Shown piece after piece: positions 1-5,310 of a stretch of DNA of 7,497 nt. The notes beneath the pieces were generated by a model. It saw only the letters and a program-made list of their open reading frames with translations. It made no database searches and was not told where the DNA came from. Both the position numbers and the translations under genes were made by a program. Every line of letters begins with the position of its first letter. The first letter of the stretch is position 1. The stretch covers positions 1 to 7,497 of the forward strand of contig DASZKW010000081.1 in NCBI GenBank assembly GCA_035552775.1, given 5' to 3'. The stretch comes from DASZKW01 sp035552775 (GTDB lineage Bacteria > Actinomycetota > Acidimicrobiia > Acidimicrobiales > Palsa-688).

Positions 1-404
1 TGAATCGTCTGCCAGCCCGGTGCGGGCTCCGGTGCCGGGCTGCCTCCGGGTTGGTCCTTCACCATGGCGGCGAAATCCCGGTCGTAGCCGATCCGGCCCA
101 TGGCCGCCCCGACGGTCGGATCGACGGCGCCGTCGGTGAGACATGCAGCCCGGAGGGCCACCTCCACCAGCTCGGCCAGGCCTTCGCTCACCTGAACAGG
201 GCGCCCGCCGCCGGCGTTGAGCAGCGACACCTCCGAGTCGGCACGGAAGCGGCTTGCTAGCAGGTCGACCCGCTCGAGTTGGCGGCGGAGCAGGACGTCG
301 GCCATGGCGATGGTCCGCGATTCGGTGACCAGCACCTCGGCGGTGGTCCCGAGGGCCCGAACCTCGGATCTGCCCAGGCTCGGGACAAGAGAGACTGCGC
401 TCAT
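1..404 (-). CDS. apbE: FAD:protein FMN transferase, ApbE family (3' end beyond window)
   Basis: Reading the minus strand from the ATG at 404 gives 134 uninterrupted codons that run off the window edge at 1. The translation carries ApbE N-terminal hallmarks: LASRFRADSEVSLLNAG at residues 49-65, matching the family's 'SxFrpdSEvsrLN' block, and TDGAVDPTVG at 90-99, matching the 'tdGafDpTvg' block. ApbE proteins move FMN from FAD onto Ser/Thr of acceptor proteins using Mg2+. The catalytic C-terminal half lies outside the window. No signal peptide or lipobox is visible, although many ApbE proteins are exported, so the cellular location is uncertain. The start lies 4 bp after the stop of the upstream tether gene and has no clear Shine-Dalgarno, which suggests one transcript and translational coupling. 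Family assignment is firm; the acceptor protein is inferred. Confidence 0.9.
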   Translation of the reverse strand, partial: MSAVSLVPSLGRSEVRALGTTAEVLVTESRTIAMADVLLRRQLERVDLLASRFRADSEVSLLNAGGGRPVQVSEGLAELVEVALRAACLTDGAVDPTVGAAMGRIGYDRDFAAMVKDQPGGSPAPEPAPGWQTI

Positions 405-408
405 CTGC

Positions 409-780
409 TTAGGGGGACGTGGAGCCCGAGACCACCTGCGGGGGACTGACCGTGCGCTGCGGTGCAGTCGGGGGCGGGCTCAGCTGGGCGGGCGGCGACG
501 AGGTGGTTGGCGACGAGGTCGACGGCGACGAGGTCGTGGGTGGTGAGGGAGCGGGTGACCCAGCCGACGGAGCCGTGGTGGCCGGGCTGGCGGGGCCTGG
601 CGAGGCGGCACGGCCTGGGGTCGTGTTGGCTACGTAGGCCGAGACGGCGCCCACCGCGGCAAGGGTGGCCACCGCCAGGGCTTTTGTGATCCTTCTGAGC
701 CGTCCGAGGGCCTCGTCACGGTCGCTTCCTCGTGAGAATCGGCCCTGGGGCCGCCGCGTGGGCGGGTCAGAGGTGCTCAT
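409..780 (-). CDS. Small membrane-anchored Ser/Thr/Pro-rich protein preceding ApbE
   Basis: This 123-residue protein has a basic cytoplasmic N-terminus (RLRRITK at 27-33), one membrane span at about 32-52, and then a roughly 65-residue Ser/Thr/Pro-rich tail (about 53-117) that should lie outside the membrane. It ends QVVSGSTSP. As I recall, small proteins of this build often sit beside apbE in actinobacteria, with a conserved short end resembling VVSGGS. No PF04205-type FMN-binding domain is visible. The terminal S118-G119-S120-T121 resembles the S-G-A-T core of the ApbE flavinylation motif, with Gln where the usual Asp stands. I infer a tether that may carry a flavin at its tip. The ATG at 780 is supported by a -10 hexamer ending exactly 7 bp upstream, so the mRNA is probably leaderless. 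Function is unproven; it could be only a surface spacer. Confidence 0.8.
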   Translation of the reverse strand: MSTSDPPTRRPQGRFSRGSDRDEALGRLRRITKALAVATLAAVGAVSAYVANTTPGRAASPGPASPATTAPSAGSPAPSPPTTSSPSTSSPTTSSPPAQLSPPPTAPQRTVSPPQVVSGSTSP

Positions 781-820
781 GGCTCCGACGGTAAAGGACG
801 AGCCTTACGGCGACATGAAG
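781..820 (-). promoter_or_regulatory. Leaderless promoter with tandem OmpR-type half-sites, copy 1 (tether-apbE operon)
   Basis: On the minus strand, CTTCATG (820-814) is followed by TCGCC, GTAAGG (808-803), a 9-bp spacer, TACCGT (793-788) and 7 bp to the ATG at 780. The half-sites TTCATG and GTAAGG start 11 bp apart, a spacing typical of OmpR-family dimers. They cover the place of a -35 element, and no good -35 is present, which suggests an activator-dependent promoter. The distance from the -10 to the ATG predicts transcription starting at or next to the A of ATG. Two other starts in the window share the same element with identical spacing. Confidence 0.75.
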
Positions 821-870
821 ATCGGGCCGGAAAGTTGGGATCCTGGATCGACGAAGCATTGGCGCCCCGG

Positions 871-910
871 CTTCATGTTGGCGTCAGGAAGCCTTCGTAG
901 AGTGTTCGCC
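871..910 (+). promoter_or_regulatory. Leaderless promoter with tandem OmpR-type half-sites, copy 2 (leader ORF/membrane redox gene)
   Basis: CTTCATG (871-877), TTGGC, GTCAGG (883-888), a 9-bp spacer, TAGAGT (898-903) and 7 bp lead to an ATG at 911. The element faces away from copy 1, leaving 50 bp between the two sites, so the tether-apbE operon and the membrane redox gene are probably co-regulated from one divergent control region. Because the spacing to 911 equals that of the other copies, translation probably starts at the leader ORF (911) rather than directly at 991. Confidence 0.75.
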
Positions 911-994
911 ATGGCGCGCCTGAGTCCTCGGGGGAAAGCCGGCGCTCAGCCAGGCTCTGAGGAGGGCGTGCTACCAAATGGTCGGCGGCGGTGA
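911..994 (+). CDS. 27-codon leader ORF overlapping the start of the membrane redox gene
   Basis: ATG at 911 opens a 27-codon frame ending at the TGA 992-994, with the peptide beginning MARLSPRGK and ending PNGRRR. The ATG sits exactly 7 bp after a -10 hexamer, as do the start codons at 780 and 3926. The stop overlaps the GTG start of the next gene as GTGA (991-994), a classic coupling arrangement. The downstream GTG has no Shine-Dalgarno at a useful distance; GAGGAGGG at 959-966 is 24 bp upstream. The peptide is basic and polar, with no membrane segment. It could be a translated leader that delivers ribosomes to 991. Alternatively, a one-base change may have separated it from what was once the N-terminus of the membrane protein. 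It is too short to assign by composition. Confidence 0.5.
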   Translation: MARLSPRGKAGAQPGSEEGVLPNGRRR

Positions 995-1641
995 CGCGGC
1001 CTTCCGGTTCTCAGGAGAGTCCCCCGACCTCAAGTCAGGACCTTGTTGACCCTGGCGTCGAGGGCAACGCCCGCCTCACCGGCTCGAACTCGGCGTTGCT
1101 GATCGCTCTGCTTGCCGTCGAGGGGGTCACGATCCTGTCGATCCGGTCACTGCTCGGCCCGCATGTGTTCGTCGGCATGCTCCTGATCCCCCCGGTGGCC
1201 CTCAAGACGGGAAGCACCGCTTACCGCTTTCTGCGCTATTACCAGGGCGCTCCCGCCTACCGCCGCAAGGGGCCGCCTCCCTGGATCCTGCGCATGCTCG
1301 GGCCGTTCGTGGTCGTCCTGACGGCGGTGGTCCTGGCCAGTGGTGTGGCCCTCATGTTCGTGGGCGAGCCCTGGCGACAGCGCTTTCTCTTCGTGCACAA
1401 GGTCAGTTTCGTCCTGTGGTTCGGAGCCATGACCATCCATGTGCTCGGCCACCTGGCCGACACCGCGCGGTTGGCCCCCAAGGACTGGATGGGGAGCGCT
1501 CGGCGCCGCGTGCCCAGGGCCGGCGCCCGGCAGTGGACGCTTGCTGCTTCTGTAGCGGCAGGTGCGCTGCTGGGTTGGTGGTTCCTCAGTCGGGTCGGTC
1601 CGTATCTGGCGTCGTCGGTCCACGGCCACGGCGGGGGATGA
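991..1641 (+). CDS. Multi-pass membrane protein with conserved-looking histidines, probable b-type cytochrome/ferric-reductase-like
   Basis: The 216-residue product has a polar N-terminus (1-32) and membrane spans at about 33-51, 57-72, 103-124, 133-155 and 182-201. Histidines lie in or at the edges of spans: H58 (LLGPHVFVGMLLIPP), H136 (FVHKVSF), and H150 and H154 (MTIHVLGHL). Paired histidines on neighbouring helices are typical heme b ligands in cytochrome b561/ferric-reductase-like proteins. The block with LLIPPVALKTGSTAYRF and RYYQGAPAYRRKGPP resembles an actinobacterial membrane module I have seen near ApbE and oxidoreductases, but I cannot name the family. The C-terminus is GHGHGGG-like. 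I infer membrane electron transfer, possibly to the flavin-bearing partner encoded divergently. The GTG start overlaps the leader ORF stop (GTGA), and no other in-frame start is close by. Confidence 0.7.
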   Translation: MTRPSGSQESPPTSSQDLVDPGVEGNARLTGSNSALLIALLAVEGVTILSIRSLLGPHVFVGMLLIPPVALKTGSTAYRFLRYYQGAPAYRRKGPPPWILRMLGPFVVVLTAVVLASGVALMFVGEPWRQRFLFVHKVSFVLWFGAMTIHVLGHLADTARLAPKDWMGSARRRVPRAGARQWTLAASVAAGALLGWWFLSRVGPYLASSVHGHGGG

Positions 1642-1646
1642 CGACA

Positions 1647-1697
1647 CTCCTCCCCTGATGCCGCGGCTAGGTGTCTGGCGAGCCGGTAGGGGTGGAG
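1647..1697. terminator. Inverted repeat between convergent genes, possible bidirectional terminator
   Basis: CTCCTCCCCT (1647-1656) pairs with AGGGGTGGAG (1688-1697) at 9 of 10 positions across a 31-nt loop, within the 73-bp gap between the membrane protein stop (1641) and the histidine kinase stop (1715). There is no T-tract, which is common for GC-rich actinobacterial terminators, but the loop is long. Its position suggests a role for both strands; the evidence is only the pairing and the location. Confidence 0.4.
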
Positions 1698-1714
1698 CCA
1701 TCGGGACGGCGCGC

Positions 1715-3070
1715 CTATCGGTGCGTACCGTCTGGCGGGACCGGCTCTGGTTCCAGCTCGGGCTTATCGTCCGATGGGCGGGAGGGCGTGGCACCGCCGT
1801 CGGGACCGAGTTGGCTGTCCGACCGGTCACCTGGGCGGCCGTCACGAGCAGCGGCGGCGTGCCAGGACACCTCCATCCGCGCCCCACCGGAAGGAGATTC
1901 GCCGATGTCCCAGCGCCCGCCCGTCGACCGGACCACCGAGTCGGCGATGGCCAGTCCCAGGCCGGCGCCGCCTGGCTCGTCAGTGGCGCGCTGGAAGCGG
2001 TCGAACAGACCGGATCGGTCCTCGGGCGCGATGCCGGAACCGCTGTCCTCGACCGCGAAGAGGACCCTGGCGCCGGATCGTCCGACCACCACTCTGACCT
2101 CACCGCCGGCATGGGAATATCGGCACGCGTTGTCGATCAGCGCCCCCAACAACCGGTCGATCCACTCTGGCGGTGCTTTGATCCACGTCGGCGTCGTGGC
2201 GCGGCTGGCAACCGACAGCTGCAGGTTGCGAGCGGCGGCGATCGGTTCGAACCGCTTGGCGCAGTTCCGGGCGATGGTGACGAGGTCCACCGGCTCGTCT
2301 CCGGGGGGCGGGGGCTCGGAGTCGAAGCGGGCCAGCCACAGCAGGTCTTCGACGATGCGGTGAAGACGCTTGCCCTCCCCTGCGACCCTCTCCAGGCTGG
2401 CGCGGTAGTAACCGGCGTCCCGCTGGTGGCTGAGGGCCAAGCCGACCTCCGCCTCGATGACGCTGAGCGGGGTGCGAAGCTCGTGGGACGCGTCGGCGGT
2501 GAACTCGAGCTGGCGGCGGCGGGCCTGCTCCACGGGCGCGGAGGCCTTGAGCCCGATGGCCAGGGACCCGAAGTAAAGCGCCAACAGCAGCACGGGCCCG
2601 ACGAGGATCTCTGAGGCGATGAGCACTCCCCGCACGTGGGTAGCCTGGGCCAGGCTCTGTCCGACTACGGCCCACTGGCCTTTCAAAGGCGTGGCGGCCA
2701 ACCGGAACGTTCCCGAGCCGAGAGTGGCGGTCGTCGGATGGGATGTGGACCAGGCGTGCTGGGGAAGGGCGGGGGCGTTGGGGGTCACCGCCACCGCCGG
2801 GCCCCCGGCGGTGGCCGTCCACAGGAACACCGGGGCCTCGTTGACATCGCGATCAGTCCGATCAGCGTCGGCGCGAAGGGGAAGGACCTGGTGGCGGGCG
2901 TCAGATAGCCGTTCGCTCAGGCGCTGATCGACGTCCCGGGTGAGGCGGTGGCCCACCAGGACATCGAGGGCGAGGGCCACGGCGACGTAGACCACGGCGA
3001 CGACGGCGGTGGTGACCGCTGCCACCCGGGCGGCGTGGCCGAGGCGGGGCTTCCAGCGCAACCAGGTCAC
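1715..3070 (-). CDS. Sensor histidine kinase, two-component system, without a HAMP domain
   Basis: The 451-residue kinase has span 1 at about 14-39, an extracytoplasmic sensor region of about 105 residues (40-146), and span 2 at about 149-173. The phospho-acceptor block ADASHELRTPLSVIEAEV follows (H196), then the N-box LIDNACRYSH (N314), the G1 box EDSGSGIAPED (341-351), the F-box LFDRF (355-359) and the G2 box GGAGLGLAI (367-375). It ends with a roughly 45-residue acidic, Pro-rich tail. Only about 22 residues separate span 2 from H196, so there is no room for a HAMP domain. I chose the GTG at 3070 because its GTGA overlaps the response regulator stop (3069-3067) and membrane span 1 follows directly; the longer upstream frame is low-complexity shadow of the regulator gene. 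It should phosphorylate the regulator at 3735-3067. The stimulus is unknown. Confidence 0.93.
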   Translation of the reverse strand: MTWLRWKPRLGHAARVAAVTTAVVAVVYVAVALALDVLVGHRLTRDVDQRLSERLSDARHQVLPLRADADRTDRDVNEAPVFLWTATAGGPAVAVTPNAPALPQHAWSTSHPTTATLGSGTFRLAATPLKGQWAVVGQSLAQATHVRGVLIASEILVGPVLLLALYFGSLAIGLKASAPVEQARRRQLEFTADASHELRTPLSVIEAEVGLALSHQRDAGYYRASLERVAGEGKRLHRIVEDLLWLARFDSEPPPPGDEPVDLVTIARNCAKRFEPIAAARNLQLSVASRATTPTWIKAPPEWIDRLLGALIDNACRYSHAGGEVRVVVGRSGARVLFAVEDSGSGIAPEDRSGLFDRFQRATDEPGGAGLGLAIADSVVRSTGGRWDIGESPSGGARMEVSWHAAAARDGRPGDRSDSQLGPDGGATPSRPSDDKPELEPEPVPPDGTHR

Positions 3071-3735
3071 GTGGCCACGATCCGGTAGCCGATGCCCCGC
3101 ACGGTCTCGATGCGGGACTGAGCGCCAGCCAGCTTGGCCCGCAAGCGGGCGAGGTGCACGTCGATGGTGTTGGAGCCTACGGCGTCGGCCTCCTCGTCCC
3201 ACACCTGCACCGCGATCGACCGGCGCCCGACCGCCGCTGGTGCCCGCCGCAACAGCAGCTCGAGGATGGACAGCTCCGTGGTCGTCAGCGAGATCGTGGT
3301 TGTCCCGACAGTCACGGTTCGGGTGGTGGGGTCGAAGACCAGGTCCCCGCACACCAGGCGGGGCTGCTGGGCATCCGGTGGTCTGCGCAGCAGGGCCCGG
3401 ATCCGGGCCAGCAGCTCGGGGAAGTCGAACGGCTTGACCAGGTAGTCGTCGGCCCCGGCGTCGAGTCCGGCCACTCGGTCCGACGTCGTGTCGCGCGCCG
3501 TCAGCATGAGGACGGGGGTGGGCATCCGCCCGGCTCTCAATTCAATGAGCACTTCGAGGCCCGATCGCTTCGGCATGCGCCAGTCGAGGACCACGGCCGA
3601 ATAGTCATAGAGGCGTAGGTAGGCGGCCGCCTGGTCACCGTCGGGGACGGCGTCCACCACGTAACCGCTCTCCCGAAGGCCGCGCTCGACCACCGATCGG
3701 AGCCCCTCGTCGTCTTCGGCCAGCAGGATTCTCAC
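3067..3735 (-). CDS. OmpR/PhoB-family response regulator
   Basis: The 222-residue protein has a receiver domain (1-117) with acidic D8/D9, phospho-acceptor D51 (VVLDWRMP), T79 and K101 (LVKPFDF). A winged-helix DNA-binding domain follows (about 128-221), with the typical LTTTELSILELLL, SNTIDVHLARLRAKL and VRGIGYRI segments. The start is GTG at 3735, which gives the canonical MRILLAEDDE; no Shine-Dalgarno precedes it. The histidine kinase gene follows with a GTGA overlap, so the pair is translated together. Members of this family bind tandem direct repeats about 11 bp apart. Such repeats occur in front of this gene and three other transcription units here, so this protein is the leading candidate for their regulator, including itself. 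The family is certain; the target assignment is inference from motif and proximity. Confidence 0.95.
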   Translation of the reverse strand: MRILLAEDDEGLRSVVERGLRESGYVVDAVPDGDQAAAYLRLYDYSAVVLDWRMPKRSGLEVLIELRAGRMPTPVLMLTARDTTSDRVAGLDAGADDYLVKPFDFPELLARIRALLRRPPDAQQPRLVCGDLVFDPTTRTVTVGTTTISLTTTELSILELLLRRAPAAVGRRSIAVQVWDEEADAVGSNTIDVHLARLRAKLAGAQSRIETVRGIGYRIVAT

Positions 3736-3778
3736 TGTCTTGTAGGTCTACCCCGACCAACCTGACAGTTTGATGACG
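3736..3778 (-). promoter_or_regulatory. Diverged copy of the tandem operator before the response regulator gene (copy 3)
   Basis: On the minus strand, CGTCATC (3778-3772), AAACT and GTCAGG (3766-3761) keep the TCAT-N6-GTmAGG core and the 11-bp half-site spacing of the other copies. Downstream spacing differs: 10 bp to TAGACC (3750-3745), a poor -10 without the final T, then 9 bp to the GTG at 3735. The total from GTCAGG to the start codon is 25 bp instead of 22. This fits a weaker or differently used autoregulatory site. Confidence 0.5.
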
Positions 3779-3885
3779 GGACGGCCCTGCTTGGCGAACG
3801 GCGACTCTGCCGGGCGACGGTGCTTCGCACCGGTTTCTGATATCGGTCCTGTTATGAGGCGCGAGACGGCTGCCGCAGCCTTTGC

Positions 3886-3925
3886 CTTCATGCTGGCGTA
3901 AGGTCCTCCCCGTAGGGTCAGCTCT
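3886..3925 (+). promoter_or_regulatory. Leaderless promoter with tandem OmpR-type half-sites, copy 4 (glycosidase gene)
   Basis: CTTCATG (3886-3892), CTGGC, GTAAGG (3898-3903), a 9-bp spacer, TAGGGT (3913-3918) and 7 bp lead to the GTG at 3926. All spacings are identical to copies 1 and 2, and CTTCATG-N-TGGCGT-N-AGG is shared base for base with copy 2. The -10 to GTG distance predicts a leaderless transcript, which explains the lack of a Shine-Dalgarno and supports GTG 3926 as the true start. Confidence 0.75.
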
Positions 3926-5158
3926 GTGCAGCGCACGACCGTGCAGCCGAGGCCGCCCCCGGATCCGGAGCCCCCGCCTTCGGAATCGACCCGTCGTCGC
4001 CGCTGGATATGGAGGCACAAGGCCTGGAGCGCCGTGATCGCCCTCATCGTCCTGCTGGCCCCGGTGTGGTGGTCTGCCGGCTCGGCCCTGGCGAACCCAG
4101 CGCTCGGCACCAGCGCCGGGGCGCGGCTGGCAGAGTGGTTTCGCCAGCACGGCGGTGCGCCGATCGTCGTATGGGCAGAGAACACGTGGTACTCCCATCA
4201 CGCCCCGCCCGTGGGCGGGAGGCCGGCCAAGGGGGCCATCCCTCCGCCTTCCTCGTCGCCTCCAGCGCCGAGATCGGGCTCGGCGGGTGTGCGCGTGCCG
4301 GCGCATCTCCCACCGCCGCAACCGATCACGCCCATCGCCAGCCCGCCCGTGGCCGGCGAGGGCCAGTGGCGACCGGCCGGACGCCTCGTCGACGGGGTCC
4401 CGGCCGTCTACGAGTCTGACCTACGGCCCGACGCCGTCCATACGAGCGTGGTGGTCGGTGTGGCGTGGATGGACACCGACCTGCTCTCCGCCACGCTGTA
4501 TTCCGGCAGTACTATCCCCGGCGGCGGCCCCTGGCGGAACACCGCCCCCGTCGGTCCCCAGGCGGCTGCCACGATGGTGGCTGCGTTCAACTCGGGATTC
4601 TTGATGTCGAATGCCAACGGTGGCTATTACAACGAGGGCAAGTCGGTCGCGCCCCTGCGCCCGGGTGCTGCCTCGTTCGTCATCCACAGCAACGGCAAGG
4701 TGACCGTGGGCCAATGGGGGCGGGACGTCGGGATGACGCCGGACGTCGTCGCTGTGCGCCAGAACCTTGACCTGGTGGTCGACGGGGGCCAGCCCGTGGC
4801 CGGGCTCAATGCCAACGACACGGCCAAGTGGGGATACACCCTCGGCAACAAGGTCTACGTCTGGCGCTCGGGCGTCGGCGTCACAGCCGACGGAGCCCTG
4901 GTCTATGTCGGGGGGCCGGCCATGAACATCACCGAGCTCGCCGACGTCATGGCTCGTGCCGGCGCCGTTCGGGCGATGGAGCTCGACATCAACACCGACT
5001 GGGTCAACTTCGCCACCTATGATCCGCCCTCGCCCACAGCTCCGGCTGGCCCGTCCAACGGAACTGACCTGTTGTCGAACATGGCCGCCACGCCTGGGCG
5101 GTATTTCGATCCCGGGTGGTCCCGGGACTTCTTCGTCATGTCGGTCGGGCGGGGTTGA
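3926..5158 (+). CDS. Membrane-anchored phosphodiester glycosidase family protein (NAGPA-like)
   Basis: The 410-residue product has a Pro-rich, basic cytoplasmic N-terminus (1-32), one membrane span (about 33-52), a Pro/Ser-rich linker (about 92-145) and a C-terminal domain (about 150-407). That domain resembles the phosphodiester glycosidase family (PF09992, related to the mannose-6-phosphate uncovering enzyme). Recognisable blocks are MVAAFNSGF (217-225), NANGGYYNEGKSVAPLRPG (229-247), WGRDVGMTPDVVAVRQNLDL (264-283), VDGG (285-288), WRSGVGVTADGALVYVGG (313-330) and MELDINTDW (351-359). The catalytic domain should face outward and may act on phosphodiester-linked sugars of envelope glycopolymers; the substrate is unknown. 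GTG at 3926 is fixed by the leaderless promoter spacing. The gene is divergent from the response regulator. A frequent DGGGS-type motif near the C-terminus is replaced here by ELDIN, so chemistry is not guaranteed. Confidence 0.85.
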   Translation: MQRTTVQPRPPPDPEPPPSESTRRRRWIWRHKAWSAVIALIVLLAPVWWSAGSALANPALGTSAGARLAEWFRQHGGAPIVVWAENTWYSHHAPPVGGRPAKGAIPPPSSSPPAPRSGSAGVRVPAHLPPPQPITPIASPPVAGEGQWRPAGRLVDGVPAVYESDLRPDAVHTSVVVGVAWMDTDLLSATLYSGSTIPGGGPWRNTAPVGPQAAATMVAAFNSGFLMSNANGGYYNEGKSVAPLRPGAASFVIHSNGKVTVGQWGRDVGMTPDVVAVRQNLDLVVDGGQPVAGLNANDTAKWGYTLGNKVYVWRSGVGVTADGALVYVGGPAMNITELADVMARAGAVRAMELDINTDWVNFATYDPPSPTAPAGPSNGTDLLSNMAATPGRYFDPGWSRDFFVMSVGRG

Positions 5159-5173
5159 CGGGATGAAGAATGC

Positions 5174-5188
5174 GGGCCTCGGAGGCCC
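5174..5188. terminator. Perfect hairpin after the glycosidase gene
   Basis: GGGCCTC (5174-5180) and GAGGCCC (5182-5188) form a perfect inverted repeat beginning 16 bp after the stop at 5158. The physical hairpin would be a 5-bp GC stem with a TCGGA loop. No T-run follows. It may end or weaken transcription between the glycosidase and PAP2 genes, or merely stabilise the 3' end. Confidence 0.35.
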
Positions 5189-5310
5189 AGAGGTAGGCGT
5201 ACCTGCGGGCGGCGGTGCCGGAGAAGCCCGTGACGCGGCGGGGCAATCCCGACGATGAGCGGGGCCGTCACCCTTCTCCGATACCTTTCCGACGACCTGC
5301 GGAGCGGCTG

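Noticed and set aside
1562..2614. Long plus-strand open frame opposite the histidine kinase (350 codons)
   Set aside because: It lies antisense to a clear kinase gene and shows no domain pattern; such frames are expected in GC-rich DNA.
3071..3352. N-terminal extension of the histidine kinase reading frame up to 3352
   Set aside because: The extra 94 residues are His/Arg/Gly-rich shadow sequence over the response regulator gene; the GTG at 3070 with GTGA overlap gives a normal kinase N-terminus.
3855..3902. 15-codon ORF (MRRETAAAAFAFMLA) before the glycosidase gene
   Set aside because: It spans the operator half-sites, ends before the -10 hexamer of the glycosidase promoter and has no ribosome site, so it would not be on that transcript.
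5163..5258. 31-codon ORF in the gap between the glycosidase and PAP2 genes
   Set aside because: Gly/Ala-rich low-complexity translation, no convincing Shine-Dalgarno, and it overlaps the hairpin at 5174-5188.
5215..5310. Longer start for the PAP2 gene
   Set aside because: The extra 32 residues are charged and low-complexity, while ATG 5311 has GGAG at 6-bp spacing and begins a normal PAP2 N-terminal region.
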